Source: Sipunculus nudus
Lineage: Eukaryota > Annelida > Sipuncula > Golfingiida > Sipunculidae
Assembly: GCA_026874595.1 (NCBI GenBank)
Contig: CM049309.1
Location: 95,440,723-95,504,722 of the forward strand
DNA: 64,000 nt
Direction: 5' to 3'
Below, one piece after another: positions 28,314-41,304 of this stretch. The stretch's first letter is position 1, and each line of letters opens with the position of its first letter. A program made the translations under genes and the position numbers. A model generated the notes under the pieces. It saw nothing but the letters and a program-made list of their open reading frames with translations, made no database searches and was not told where the DNA came from.

Positions 28314-31300
28314 AAGTAATTAAGGCTTACGACTAATAATACATGAGAAGTAAGGCCTCCGATAAACAACACATTAGAAGTAATTAAGGCTTACAACTAA
28401 TAATATATGAGAAGTAAGGCCTCCGATAAACAACACATTAGAAGTATTTAAGGCTTACGACTAAAAATACATGAGAAGGAAGGCCTCCATATAAACAACA
28501 CATGAGAAGTAATTAATCGATAAATGAGAAGAAAGGCCTCCGATAAACAACACATGAGAAGTAATTAAGGCTTACGACTAATAATATATGAGAAGTAAGG
28601 CCTCCGATAAACAACACATTAGAAGTAATTAAGGCTTACGACTAATAATATATGAGAAGTAAGGCCTCCGATAAACAACACATGAGAAGTAATTAAGGCT
28701 AACGACTAATAATACCTCAGAAGTAAGGCCTCCGATTAAAAACACATATGAAGTAATCAAGGCCGCCGATTAATAATAAATCAGAAGGAAGGCCTCCATA
28801 TAAACAACACATGAGAAGTAATTAAGGCTTACGACTAATAAAACATGAGATGTAAGGCCTCCATATAAACAACACATGAGAAGTAATTAAGTCTTACGAC
28901 AAATAAAACATAAGATGACAGGCCTCCGATAAACAACACATTAGAAGTAATTAAGGCTTACGACTTATAATACTTGAAAAGTAAGGCCTCCGATTAAAAA
29001 CACATATGAAGTAATCAAGGCCGCCGATTAATAATACATCAGAAGGAAGGCCTCCATATAAACAACACATGAGAAGTAATTAAGTCTTACGACTAACAAA
29101 ACATGAGATGTAAGGCCTCCGTTAAACAACACATGAGAAGTAATTAAGGCTTACGACTAATAATACATGAGAAGTAAGGCCTCCGATAAACAACACATGA
29201 GAAGTAATTAAGGCTTATGACTAATAATATATGAGAAGTAAGGCCTCCGATAAACAACACATTAGAAGTAATTAAGGCTTACGACTAATAATATATGAGA
29301 AGTAAGGCCTCCGATAAACAACACATTAGAAGTAGTTAAGGCTTACGACTAATAATATATGAGAAGTAAGGCCTCCGATAAACAACACATAAGAAGTAAT
29401 TAAGTCTTACGACTAATAAAACATGAGATGTAAGGCCTCCGATAAACAACACATTAGAAGTAATTAAGGCCTACGACTAATAATACATGAGAAGTAAGGC
29501 CTGCGATAAACAACACATGAGAAGTAATTAAGTCTTACGACTAATGATATATGAGATGTAAGGCCTCCGTTAAACAACACATGAGAAGATATTAAGGCTA
29601 ACGACTAATTATACTTCAGAAGTAAGGCCTGCGATAAACAACACATGAGAAGTAATTAAGGCTTACGACTAATAATACTTGAAAAGTAAGGCCTCCGATT
29701 AAAAACACATATGAAGTAATCAAGGCCGCCGATTAATAATACATCAGAAGGAAGGCCTCCATATAAACAACACATGAGAAGAAATTAAGGCTTACGACTA
29801 ATAAAACATGAGATGTAAGGCCTCCATATATACAACACATGAGAAGTAATTAAGTCTTACGACTAATAAAACATGAGATGTAAGGCCTCCGATAAACAAC
29901 ACATTAGAAGTAATTAAGGCTTACGACTAATAATACTTGAAAAGTAAGGCCTCCGATTAAAAACACATATGAATTAAGTAATCAAGGCCGCCGATTAATA
30001 ATACATCAGAAGGAAGGCCTCCATATAAACAACACATGAGAAGTAATTAAGTCTTATGACTAATAAAAAATGAGATTTAAGGCCTCCGTTAAACAACACA
30101 TGAGAAGTAATTAAGGCTTACGACTAATAATACATGAGAAGTAAGGCCTCCGATAAACAACACATTAGAAGTAATTAAGGCTTACAACTAATAATATATG
30201 AGAAGTAAGGCCTCCGATAAACAACACATTAGAAGTATTTAAGGCTTACGACTAAAAATACATGAGAAGGAAGGCCTCCATATAAACAACACATGAGAAG
30301 TAATTAATCGATAAATGAGAAGAAAGGCCTCCGATAAACAACACATGAGAAGTAATTAAGGCTTACGACTAATAATATATGAGAAGTAAGGCCTCCGATA
30401 AACAACACATTAGAAGTAATTAAGGCTTACGACTAATAATATATGAGAAGTAAGGCCTCCGATAAACAACACATGAGAAGTAATTAAGGCTAACGACTAA
30501 TAATACCTCAGAAGTAAGGCCTCCGATTAAAAACACATATGAAGTAATCAAGGCCGCCGATTAATAATAAATCAGAAGGAAGGCCTCCATATAAACAACA
30601 CATGAGAAGTAATTAAGGCTTACGACTAATAAAACATGAGATGTAAGGCCTCCATATAAACAACACATGAGAAGTAATTAAGTCTTACGACAAATAAAAC
30701 ATAAGATGACAGGCCTCCGATAAACAACACATTAGAAGTAATTAAGGCTTACGACTTATAATACTTGAAAAGTAAGGCCTCCGATTAAAAACACATATGA
30801 AGTAATCAAGGCCGCCGATTAATAATACATCAGAAGGAAGGCCTCCATATAAACAACACATGAGAAGTAATTAAGTCTTACGACTAACAAAACATGAGAT
30901 GTAAGGCCTCCGTTAAACAACACATGAGAAGTAATTAAGGCTTACGACTAATAATACATGAGAAGTAAGGCCTCCGATAAACAACACATGAGAAGTAATT
31001 AAGGCTTATGACTAATAATATATGAGAAGTAAGGCCTCCGATAAACAACACATTAGAAGTAATTAAGGCTTACGACTAATAATATATGAGAAGTAAGGCC
31101 TCCGATAAACAACACATTAGAAGTAGTTAAGGCTTACGACTAATAATATATGAGAAGTAAGGCCTCCGATAAACAACACATAAGAAGTAATTAAGTCTTA
31201 CGACTAATAAAACATGAGATGTAAGGCCTCCGATAAACAACACATTAGAAGTAATTAAGGCCTACGACTAATAATACATGAGAAGTAAGGCCTGCGATAA

Positions 31301-31895
31301 ACAACACATGAGAAGTAATTAAGTCTTACGACTAATGATATATGAGATGTAAGGCCTCCGTTAAACAACACATGAGAAGATATTAAGGCTAACGACTAAT
31401 TATACTTCAGAAGTAAGGCCTGCGATAAACAACACATGAGAAGTAATTAAGGCTTACGACTAATAATACTTGAAAAGTAAGGCCTCCGATTAAAAACACA
31501 TATGAAGTAATCAAGGCCGCCGATTAATAATACATCAGAAGGAAGGCCTCCATATAAACAACACATGAGAAGAAATTAAGGCTTACGACTAATAAAACAT
31601 GAGATGTAAGGCCTCCATATATACAACACATGAGAAGTAATTAAGTCTTACGACTAATAAAACATGAGATGTAAGGCCTCCGATAAACAACACATTAGAA
31701 GTAATTAAGGCTTACGACTAATAATACTTGAAAAGTAAGGCCTCCGATTAAAAACACATATGAATTAAGTAATCAAGGCCGCCGATTAATAATACATCAG
31801 AAGGAAGGCCTCCATATAAACAACACATGAGAAGTAATTAAGTCTTATGACTAATAAAAAATGAGATTTAAGGCCTCCGTTAAACAACACATGAG
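28314..31895. repeat. 1,791-bp higher-order repeat, two copies (28-mer)
   Basis: Private markers recur at one offset of 1,791 bases: TAATCGATAAATG (28511 and 30302), TAAGATGACAGG (28911 and 30702) and GAATTAAGTAATC (29971 and 31762). This is 28 units of 64 bases less one. The stretches I compared looked identical. The match starts at about 28310 and ends at about 31950, so the two copies lie side by side. Confidence 0.85.
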
Positions 31896-32449
31896 AAGTA
31901 ATTAAGGCTTACGACTAATAATACATGAGAAGTAAGGCCTCCGATAAACAACACATGAGAAGTAATTAAGGCTTACGACTAATAATATATGAGAAGTAAG
32001 GCCTCCGATAAACAACACATTAGAAGTAATTAAGGCTTACGACTAATAATATATGAGAAGTAAGGCCTCCGATAAACAACACATTAGAAGTAATTAAGGC
32101 TTACGACTAATAATATATGAGAAGTAAGGCCTCCGATAAACAACACATTAGAAGTAATTAAGGCTTACGACTAATAATATATGAGCAGTAAGGCCTCCGA
32201 TAAACAACACATTAGAAGTAATTAAGGCTTACGACTTAAAATACATGAGAAGGAAGGCCTCCATATAAACAACACATGAGAAGTAGTTAAGGCTTACGAC
32301 TAATGATACATGCCCTTAGCAAAAAACAAGCTTGCCGCGCACTGTTGCTGCAAACATGCTGCAGCTTTGCAGCAACCTTGCAGCAAGGTCACAATTTGCC
32401 ATGCAAATTAGTTTGCGGCAACCTTGCTGCAGGCTTGCTGCAACCAATG

Positions 32450-32680
32450 TTCCCGCAGCCCTTTTCCTGCAGCCTTCTCGCACACTTTCCCGCAGCTTTC
32501 TCGCACACTTCCCGCAGCCTCGCACACTTTCCTGCAGCCTTCTCGCACACTTTCCCGCAGCCTTCTTGCACACTTTCCCGCAGCCTTCTCGCACACTTCC
32601 TGCAGCCTTGCACACTTTCTGCAGCTTCTCACACACTTTCCCGCAGCCTTCTCGCACACTTTCCCGCAGCAGGGGCCAAT
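32450..32680. repeat. 24-bp GC-rich minisatellite inside the transposon
   Basis: About nine copies of a unit like CCCGCAGCCTTCTCGCACAC plus TTTC, with length variants. The 24-base period keeps several frames open on both strands, which explains the overlapping short open frames here. Subterminal repeats of this sort are common in transposons whose transposase binds internal sites; that role is inference. Confidence 0.85.
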
Positions 32681-33786
32681 TAGATAGCAGCCATGATATG
32701 TATAAACAATAGCACGTGGGCTCAGTTATTGTGTACAAGCAGACATGCCATGTCATTAGTCAGTGACTGTCTCTGCTCCAAATATAAATGCAGGTACTCA
32801 ACAGAACAAGCTCTCATGAAACTCCATTTAATTTGCACATACAATTAAACCTTAATCCATAATGGCTTTTAAATATAAACCAAACTTAATCAAGCTTTGT
32901 TAGAAATTACACCTTGATGAATATGAATCAGAGTACACACTACACATGCAGTCACACGAATCCTGCATGAAGTTGTGTAGCTACATAGCTGAATAAAAGT
33001 TCTGGGTGAGTATATTGTCAGGCCAAGGACTGGAAACATGAACCACAAAGTGACATTGGGTTACTTCAATATTGTTAGGAATTTCCCGTTTACTTAGGTT
33101 GACATCTATAGACATAAGTCAAACAGAATTTAGCAAATCAACTTTAAATGAAGCTTAGCCTGAGAATTTTAAAGTTTGTGTGAAGATGAAAACAAGACCT
33201 TATTTAAAGTTACTGTTTCATATTCAAATCAATAAAACTCAAAATGCATTGGAGTTCAATAAATGCATGATACACACGTTAACCACAGAATTGTTTTCAT
33301 GCTGCCTTTGATATATCTGCCTTCCAGCTTGAAAACATCTTTCAATCCCACCTTTAATCTTAGACTTAGTTTTTACTTTTCCACAAAATAAAATTTAATA
33401 CTACACTTTCTGTGTATAAAATTACTTGAAGAAAAATCAATCTTATCAGTGCTGGGCAGCCCTTTATCAATGCTTGCTGCGGCATCCCTTAGGGTACAAA
33501 TATGTAGTTCAAACTTACTGGTGGTAGTAACATAACACCCTCTCTTTGTTCCTCCCATCAACTAATTGTATGTTCTAATTAATCCAATGAGTCCTCTGAA
33601 CATGCTGGATCTGTTGAATGTTACTTTTACTTGTTCTATTTGGCACAGATCTTCATATTTTTAGAAGAGCTAACAAAGCACTGTCTTTTACTAATTTTGC
33701 AAGAATGGCTGCCTACCCTCCAAAATCAGTTTAGCCAATCACAACAGGGTAAGACAGGAAATAGTAGAGCAAATAAAACTGTAAAA

Positions 33787-33960
33787 GACTGCGGCTAGCC
33801 GCAACCCTCCTGCAGCCTTCCTGCGCACAGCATCCAGTTAACTCTATTAGACTGCGGCTAGCCGCAACCCTCCCGCAGCCTTCCTGCACACAGTATTAAA
33901 ATACTCTATAGGACTGCGGCTAGCCGCAACCCTCCCGCAACCTTCCAGCACACAATTCAG
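33787..33960. repeat. Three 62-63 bp repeats with a GCGGCTAGCCGC palindrome
   Basis: The perfect 12-bp palindrome GCGGCTAGCCGC occurs at 33791, 33854 and 33916, each time followed by AACCCTCC and a CGCAGCCTTCC block that is shared with the minisatellite at the other end of the element. It may be a subterminal protein-binding array. Confidence 0.85.
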
Positions 33961-34117
33961 ATTTGCTGCACACTTTCCTGCAGCCTTTGCCAGGCAGCGG
34001 GAAGCATGTAACTAGCCGCAGCCTTCCTGCACACTCTTCTTGCAGCCTATTTTGGTTTCTGCTGCTTTGCAGCACGGTTGCAGCAAAGCAGCGGCAAACT
34101 TTTCATTTTGCTAAGGG

Positions 34118-37100
34118 TGAGAGGTAAGGCCTCCCAAAAACAACACATAATAAGTAATTAAGGCTTTCGACTAATAATACATGAGAAGTAAGGCCTCCCA
34201 ATAACAAGACATGAGAAGTAATTAAAGCTTACGACTAATAATACATGAGAAGTAAGGCCTCCGATAAACAACACATTAGAAGTAATTAAGGCTTACAACT
34301 AATAATATATGAGAAGTAAGGCCTCCGATAAACAACACATTAGAAGTAATTAAGGCTTACGACTAAAAATACATGAGAAGGAAGGCCTCCATATAAACAA
34401 CACATGAGAAGTAACTAATCGATAAATGAGAAGAAAGGCCTCCGATAAACAACACATGAGAAGTAATTAAGGCTTACGACTAATAATATATGAGAAGTAA
34501 GGCCTCCGATAAACAACACATTAGAAGTAATTAAGGCTTACGACTAATAATATATGAGAAGTAATGCCTCCGATAAACAACACATGAGAAGTAATTAAGT
34601 CTTACGACTTATAATACATGAAAAGTAAGACCTCCGATAAACAACACATGAGAAGTAATTAAGGCTCTTGACACATAAACAACCTATAAACAACACATGA
34701 GAAGTAATTAAGGCTTACGACTAATAATACATGAGAAGAAAGGCCTCCGATAAACAACACATTACAAGTAATTAAGGCTTACGACTAATAATATATGAGA
34801 AGTAAGGCCTCCGATAAACAACACATTAGAAGTAATTAAGGCTTACGACTAAAAATACATGAGAAGGAAGGCCTCCATATAAACAACACATGAGAAGTAA
34901 CTAATCGATAAATGAGAAGAAAGGCCTCCGATAAACAACACATGAGAAGTAATTAAGGCTTACGACTAATAATATATGAGAAGTAAGGCCTCCGATAAAC
35001 AACACATTAGAAGTAATTAAGGCTTACGACTAATAATATATGAGAAGTAAGGCCTCCGATAAACAACACATGAGAAGTAATTAAGGCTAACGACTAATAA
35101 TACCTCAGAAGTAAGGCCTCCGATAAACAACACATTAGAAGTAATTAAGGCTTACGACTAAAAATACATGAGAAGGAAGGCCTCCATATAAACAACACAT
35201 GAGAAGTAATTAAGGCTTACGACTAATAAAACATGAGAAGTAAGCCGTCCGATAAACAACACATGAGAAGTAATTAAGGCTTACGACTTATAATACATGA
35301 AAAGTAAGACCTCCGATAAACAACACATGAGAAGTAATTAAGGCTCTTGACACATAAACAACCGATAAACAACACATGAGAAGTAATTAAGGCCTCAACT
35401 AATAATACATGAGAGGTAAGGCCTCCGATAAACAATACATGAGAAGTAATTCAGGCCTACCCCTTGATAAATGAGAAGTAAGGCCTCCCATAAACAACAC
35501 ATGAGAAGTAATTAAGGCTTACGACTTATAATGCATGAGAAGTAAGGCCTCCGAAAAAAACACATGAGAAGTAATTAAGGCTTACGACTAATAATACATG
35601 AGAAGTAAGGCCTCCCAAAAACAACACATGAGAAGTTATTAAGGCTTACGACTAATAATATATGAGAAGTAAGGCCTCCAAAAAAATAACAAATGAGAAG
35701 TAATTAAGTCTTACGACTAATAACACATGAGAAGTAAGGCCTCCGATAAACAACACATGAGAAGTCATTAAGGCTAACGACTAATAATACCTCAGAAGTA
35801 AGGCCTGCGATAAACAACACATGAGAAGTAATTAAGGCTTACGACTAATAATACTTGAAAAGTAAGGCCTCCGATTAAAAACACATATGAAGTAATCAAG
35901 GCCGCCGATTAATAATACATCAGAAGGAAGGCCACCATATAAACAACACATGAGAAGTAATTAAGTCTTACGACTAATAAAACATGAGATGTAAGGCCTC
36001 CATACAAAAAACACATGAGAAGTAATTAAGTCTAACGACTAATAAAACATGAGATGTAAGGCCTCCATTAAACAACACATGAGAAGTAATTAAGGCTTAC
36101 GACTAATAATACATGAGAAGTAAGGCCTCCGATAAACAACACATGAGAAGTAATTAAGGCTTACGACTAATAATATATGAGAAGTAATGCCTCCGATAAA
36201 CAACACATTAGAAGTAATTAAGGCTTACGACTAATAATATATGAGAAGTAAGGCCTCCGATAAACAACACATTAGAAGTAATTAAGGCTTACGACTAATA
36301 ATATATGAAAGTAAGGCCTCCGATAAACAACACATTAGAAGTAATTAAGGCTTACGACTAATAAAACATGAAAGGTAAGGCCTACGATAAACAACACATT
36401 AGAAGTAATTAAGGCTTACGACTTATAATACTTGAAAAGTAAGGCCTCCGATTAAAAACACATATGAAGTAATCAAGGCGGCCGATTAATAATACATCAG
36501 AAGAAAGGCCTCCATATAAACAACACATGAGAAGTAATTAAGTCTTACGACTAATAAAACATGAGATGTAAGGCCTCCGTTAAACAACACATGAGAAGTA
36601 ATTAAGGCTTACGACTAATAATACATGAAAAGTAAGGCCTCCGATAAACAACACATTAGAAGTAATTAAGGCTTACGACTAATAATACTTGAAAAGTAAG
36701 GCCTCCGATTAAAAACACATATGAAGTAATCAAGGCCGCCGATTAATAATACATCAAAAGGAAGGCCTCCATATAAACAACACATGAGAAGTAATTAAGG
36801 CGTACGACTTATAATATATGAGATGTAAGGCCTCCGATAAACAACACATTAGAAGTAATTAAGGCTTACGACTTATAATACATGAGAAGTAAGGCCTCCG
36901 ATAAACAACACATTAGAAGTAATTAAGGCTTACGACTAATAATACTTGAAAAGTAAGGCCTCCGATTAAAAACACATATGAAGTAATCAAGGCCGCCCAT
37001 TAATAATACATCTGAAGGAAGGCCTCCATATAAACAACACAGGAGAAGTAATTAAGTCTTACAACTAATAATATATGAGATGTAAGGCCTCCGTTAAACA

Positions 37101-40100
37101 ACACATGAGAAGTAATTAAGGCTAACGACTAATAATACCTCAGAAGTAAGGCCTGCGATAAACAACACATGAGAAGTAATCAAGGCCGCCGATTAATAAT
37201 ACCTCAGAAGGAAGGCCTCCATATAAACAACACATGAGAAGTAATTAAGGCTAACGACTAATAATACCTCAGAAGTAAGGCCTTCGTTAAACAACACATG
37301 AGAAGTAATCAAGGTTTACGACTAATAATACATGAGAAGTAAGGCCTCCGATAAACAACACATTAGAAGTAATTAAGGCTTACGACTAATAATACTTGAA
37401 AAGAAAGGCCTCCGATAAACAACACATTAGAAGAAATTAAGGCTTACGACTAATAATACATGAGAAGTAAGGCCTCCGATAAATAACACAGAAGTAATTA
37501 AGGCTTACGACTAATAATACTTGAAAAGTAAGGCCTCCGATTAAAAACACATATGAAGTAATCAAGGCCGCAAATTAATAATACCTCAGAAGGAAGGCCT
37601 CCATATAAACAACACATGAGAAGTAATTAAGGCTAACGACTAAAAATACCTCAGAAGTAAGGCCTTCGATAAACAACACATGAGAAGTAATCAAGGCCGC
37701 CGATTAATAATACCTCAGAAGGAAGGCTTCCATATAAACAACACATGAGAAGTAATTAAGTCTTACGACTAATAATACATGAGAAGTAAGGCCTCCTTTA
37801 AACAACACATTAGAAGTAATTAAGGCTTACGACTAATAATATATGAGAAGTAAGGCCTCCGATAAACAACACATTAGAAGTAATTAAGGCTTACGACTAA
37901 AAATACATGAGAAGGAAGGCCTCCATATAAACAACACATGAGAAGTAATTAATCGATAAATGAGAAGAAAGGCATCCGATAAACAACACATGAGAAGTAA
38001 TTAAGGCTTACGACTTATAATGCATGAGAAGTAAGGCCTCCGAAAAAAACACGAGAAGTAATTAAGGCTCACGACACATAAACAACCGATAAACAACACA
38101 TGAGAAGTAATTAAGGCTTACGACTTATAATACATGAAAAGTAAGACCTCCGATAAACAACACATGAGAAGTAATTAAGGCTCACGACACATAAACAACC
38201 GATAAACAACACATGAGAAGTAATTAAGGCCTCAACTAATAATACATGAGAGGTAAGGCCTCCGATAAACAATACATGAGAAGTAATTCAGGCTTACCCC
38301 TTGATAAATGAGAAGTAAGGCCTCCGATAAATAACACATTAGAAGTAATTAAGGCTTACGACTAAAAATACATGAGAAGGAAGGCCTCCGATTAAAAACA
38401 CATATGAAGTAATGAAGGCCGCCGATTAATAATAAATCAGAAGGAAGGCCTCCATATAAACAACACATGAGAAGTAATTAAGGCTTACGACTAATAATAT
38501 ATGAGAAGTAAGGCCTCCGATAAACAACACATTAGAAGTAATTAAGGCTTACGACTAATAATATATGAGAAGTAAGGCCTCCGATAAACAACACATAAGA
38601 AGTAATTAAGGCTTACGACTAATAATATATGAGAAGTAAGGTCCCCGATAAACAACACATGAGAAGTAATTAAGGCTTACGACTAAAAATACATGAGAAG
38701 GAAGGCCTCCATATAAACAACACATGAGAAGTAGTTAAGGCTTACGACTAATGATACATGAGAGGTAAGGCCTCCCAAAAACAACACATAATAAGTAATT
38801 AAGGCTTTCGACTTATAATACATGAGAAGTAAGGCCTCCCAATAACAAGACATGAGAAGTAATTAAGGCTTACGACTAATAATACATGAGAAGTAAGGCC
38901 TCCGATAAACAACACATTAGAAGTAATTAAGGCTTACGACTAATAATATATGAGAAGTAAGGCCTCCGATAAACAACACATTAGAAGTAATTAAGGCTTA
39001 CGACTAAAAATACATGAGAAGGAAGGCCTCCATATAAACAACACATGAGAAGTAATTAATCGATAAATGAGAAGAAAGGCATCCGATAAACAACACATGA
39101 GAAGTAATTAAGGCTTACGACTTATAATGCATGAGAAGTAAGGCCTCCGAAAAAAACACATGAGAAGTAATTTAGGCTCACGACTAATAAAACATGAGAA
39201 GTAAGCCGTCCGATAAACAACACATGAGAAGTAATTAAGGCTTACGACTTATAATACATGAAAAGTAAGACCTCCGATAAACAACACATGAGAAGTAATT
39301 AAGGCTCACGACACATAAACAACCGATAAACAACACATGAGAAGTAATTAAGGCCTCGACTAATAATACATGAGAGGTAAGGCCTCCGATAAACAATACA
39401 TGAGAAGTAATTAAGGCTTACGACTAATAATACATGAGAAGTAAGGCCTCCGATAAACAACACATTAGAAGTAATTAAGGCTTACGACTAAAAATACATG
39501 AGAAGGAAGGCCTCCATATAAACAACACATGAGAAGTAATTAATCGATAAATGAGAAGTGAGGCATCCGATAAACAACACATGAGAAGTAATTAAGGCTT
39601 ACGACTTATAATACATGAAAAGTAAGACCTCCGATAAACAACACATGAGAAGTAATTAAGGCTCACGACACATAAACAACCGATAAACAACACATGAGAA
39701 GTAATTAAGGCCTCGACTAATAATACATGAGAGGTAAGGCCTCCGATAAACAATACATGAGAAGTAATTCAGGCTTACCCCTTGATAAATGAGAAGTAAG
39801 GCCTCCGATAAACAAAACATGAGAAGTAATTAAGGCTTACGACTTATAATGCATGAGAAGTAAGGCCTCCCATAAACAACACATTTGAAGTAATTAAGGC
39901 TTACGACTAATAATATATGAGAAGTAAGGCCTCCGATAAATAACACATTAGAAGTAATTAAGGCTTACGACTAAAAATACATGAGAAGGAAGGCCTACAT
40001 ATAAACAACACATGAGAAGTAGTTAAGGCTTACGACTAATGATACATGAGAGGTAAGGCCTACCAAAAACAACACATAATAAGTAATTAAGGCTTTCGAC

Positions 40101-41304
40101 TAATAATATATGAGAAGTAAGGCCTCCCAAAAGCAAGACATGAGAAGTAATTAAGGCTTACGACTAATAATACATGAGAAGTAAGGCCTCCGATAAACAA
40201 CACATTAGAAGTAATTAAGGCTTACGACTAAAAATACATGAGAAGGAAGGCCTCCATATAAACAACACATGAGAAGTAATTAATCGATAAATGAGAAGTG
40301 AGGCATCCGATAAACAACACATGAGAAGTAATTAAGGCTTACGACTTATAATGCATGAGAAGTAAGGCCTCCGAAAAAAACACATGAGAAGTAATTAAGG
40401 CTCACGACTAATAAAACATGAGAAGTAAGCCGTCCGATAAACAACACATGAGAAGTAATTAAGGCTTACGACTTATAATACATGAAAAGTAAGACCTCCG
40501 ATAAACAACACATGAGAAGTAATTAAGGCTCACGACACATAAACAACCGATAAACAACACATGAGAAGTAATTAAGGCCTCGACTAATAATACATGAGAG
40601 GTAAGGCCTCCGATAAACAATACATGAGAAGTAATTCAGGCTTACCCCTTGATAAATGAGAAGTAAGGCCTTCGATAAACACAAATGAGAAGTAATTAAG
40701 GCTTACGACTTATAATGCATGAGAAGTAAGGCCTCCGAAAAAAACACATGAGAAGTAATTAAGGCTCACGACTAATAAAACATGAGAAGTAAGCCGTCCG
40801 ATACACAACACATGAGAAGTAATTAAGGCTTACGACTTATAATAGATGAAAAGTAAGACCTCCGATAAACAACACATGAGAAGTAATTAAGGCTTACGAC
40901 TTATAATACATGAGAAGTAAGGCCTCCGATAAACAACACATGAGAAGTAATTAAGGCTTACGACTTATAATAGATGAAAAGTAAGACCTCCGATAAACAA
41001 CACATGAGAAGTAATTAAGGCTTACGACTTATAATACATTAGAAGTAAGGCCTCCGATCCACTATACATGAGAAGTAATTAAGGCTTACGACTTATAAAA
41101 CATGAGAAGTAAGGCCTCCCAAAAGCAGAAAATGCCTCCCAAAAACAACACATGAGAAGTAATTAAGGCTTGCGACTAATAAATCATGAGAAGTAAGGCC
41201 GCCGACTAATAATACATCAGAAGTAAGGACTTTGACCAATAATACCTGAGAAGTTAGGCATCCTATCAGTATAATTGGCAAGAAGTAAGGCCTCCGATAA
41301 ACAT
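34118..41304. repeat. Family B satellite, right block
   Basis: This continues the 64-bp family after the transposon, roughly 110 units. It carries variants absent or rare on the left: GGCTCACGACACATAAAC followed by a CCGATAAAC unit, GGCTTACCCCTTGATAAATG, AAGCCGTCCGATAAAC, and a TTATAATGCATG unit. These recur as groups at about 38.0-38.3, 39.1-39.8 and 40.3-40.7 kb, so this part has amplified separately. The last 90 bases (41213-41308) resemble the A/B junction at 5819-5914. Confidence 0.9.

Larger units (their letters stand above)
5871..32312. repeat. Family B satellite, 64-bp dimeric unit, main block
   Basis: About 26 kb of head-to-tail 64-bp units (for example unit starts at 6461 and 6525), roughly 410 copies by arithmetic. 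Each unit is a 30-bp half built on AAGGCCTCCGATAAAC and a 34-bp half built on AGTAATTAAGGCTTACGAC. The 34-bp half equals the 30-bp family A unit plus a TAAT insertion. Variant units form patterns: a CCGATTAAAAACACATATG/GGCCGCCGATTAAT pair, a short TAATCGATAAATG unit, and a TTCCCGAAAACAAG unit. These recur at higher-order intervals. No coding capacity was seen; stop codons fall in every unit. Confidence 0.95.
32313..34117. mobile_element. Non-autonomous DNA transposon with TIRs, inserted in the satellite
   Basis: This 1,805-base unit interrupts family B. It begins CCCTTAGCAAAA and ends TTTTGCTAAGGG, a perfect 12-bp terminal inverted repeat that continues imperfectly inward (TTGCCGC and GCTGCAA blocks on both sides). 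Uninterrupted satellite paralogues read GATACATGAGAGG (for example 12981-12998); here the flanks read ACATG and TGAGAGG, so the target duplication is 2 bp, TG. The interior holds a 24-bp minisatellite, about 1.1 kb of AT-rich sequence without a credible protein, and three 62-63 bp repeats. No transposase is present, so it would need a partner in trans. The superfamily is not clear from the ends. Confidence 0.85.

Noticed and set aside
32303-32756. Overlapping plus and minus open frames of 74-146 residues
   Set aside because: They come from the 24-bp GC-rich minisatellite of the transposon and cross its boundary into satellite.
5871-41304. CRISPR-like array
   Set aside because: Repeats and spacers are both repetitive 30- and 34-bp halves with no unique spacers, and the context is eukaryotic.
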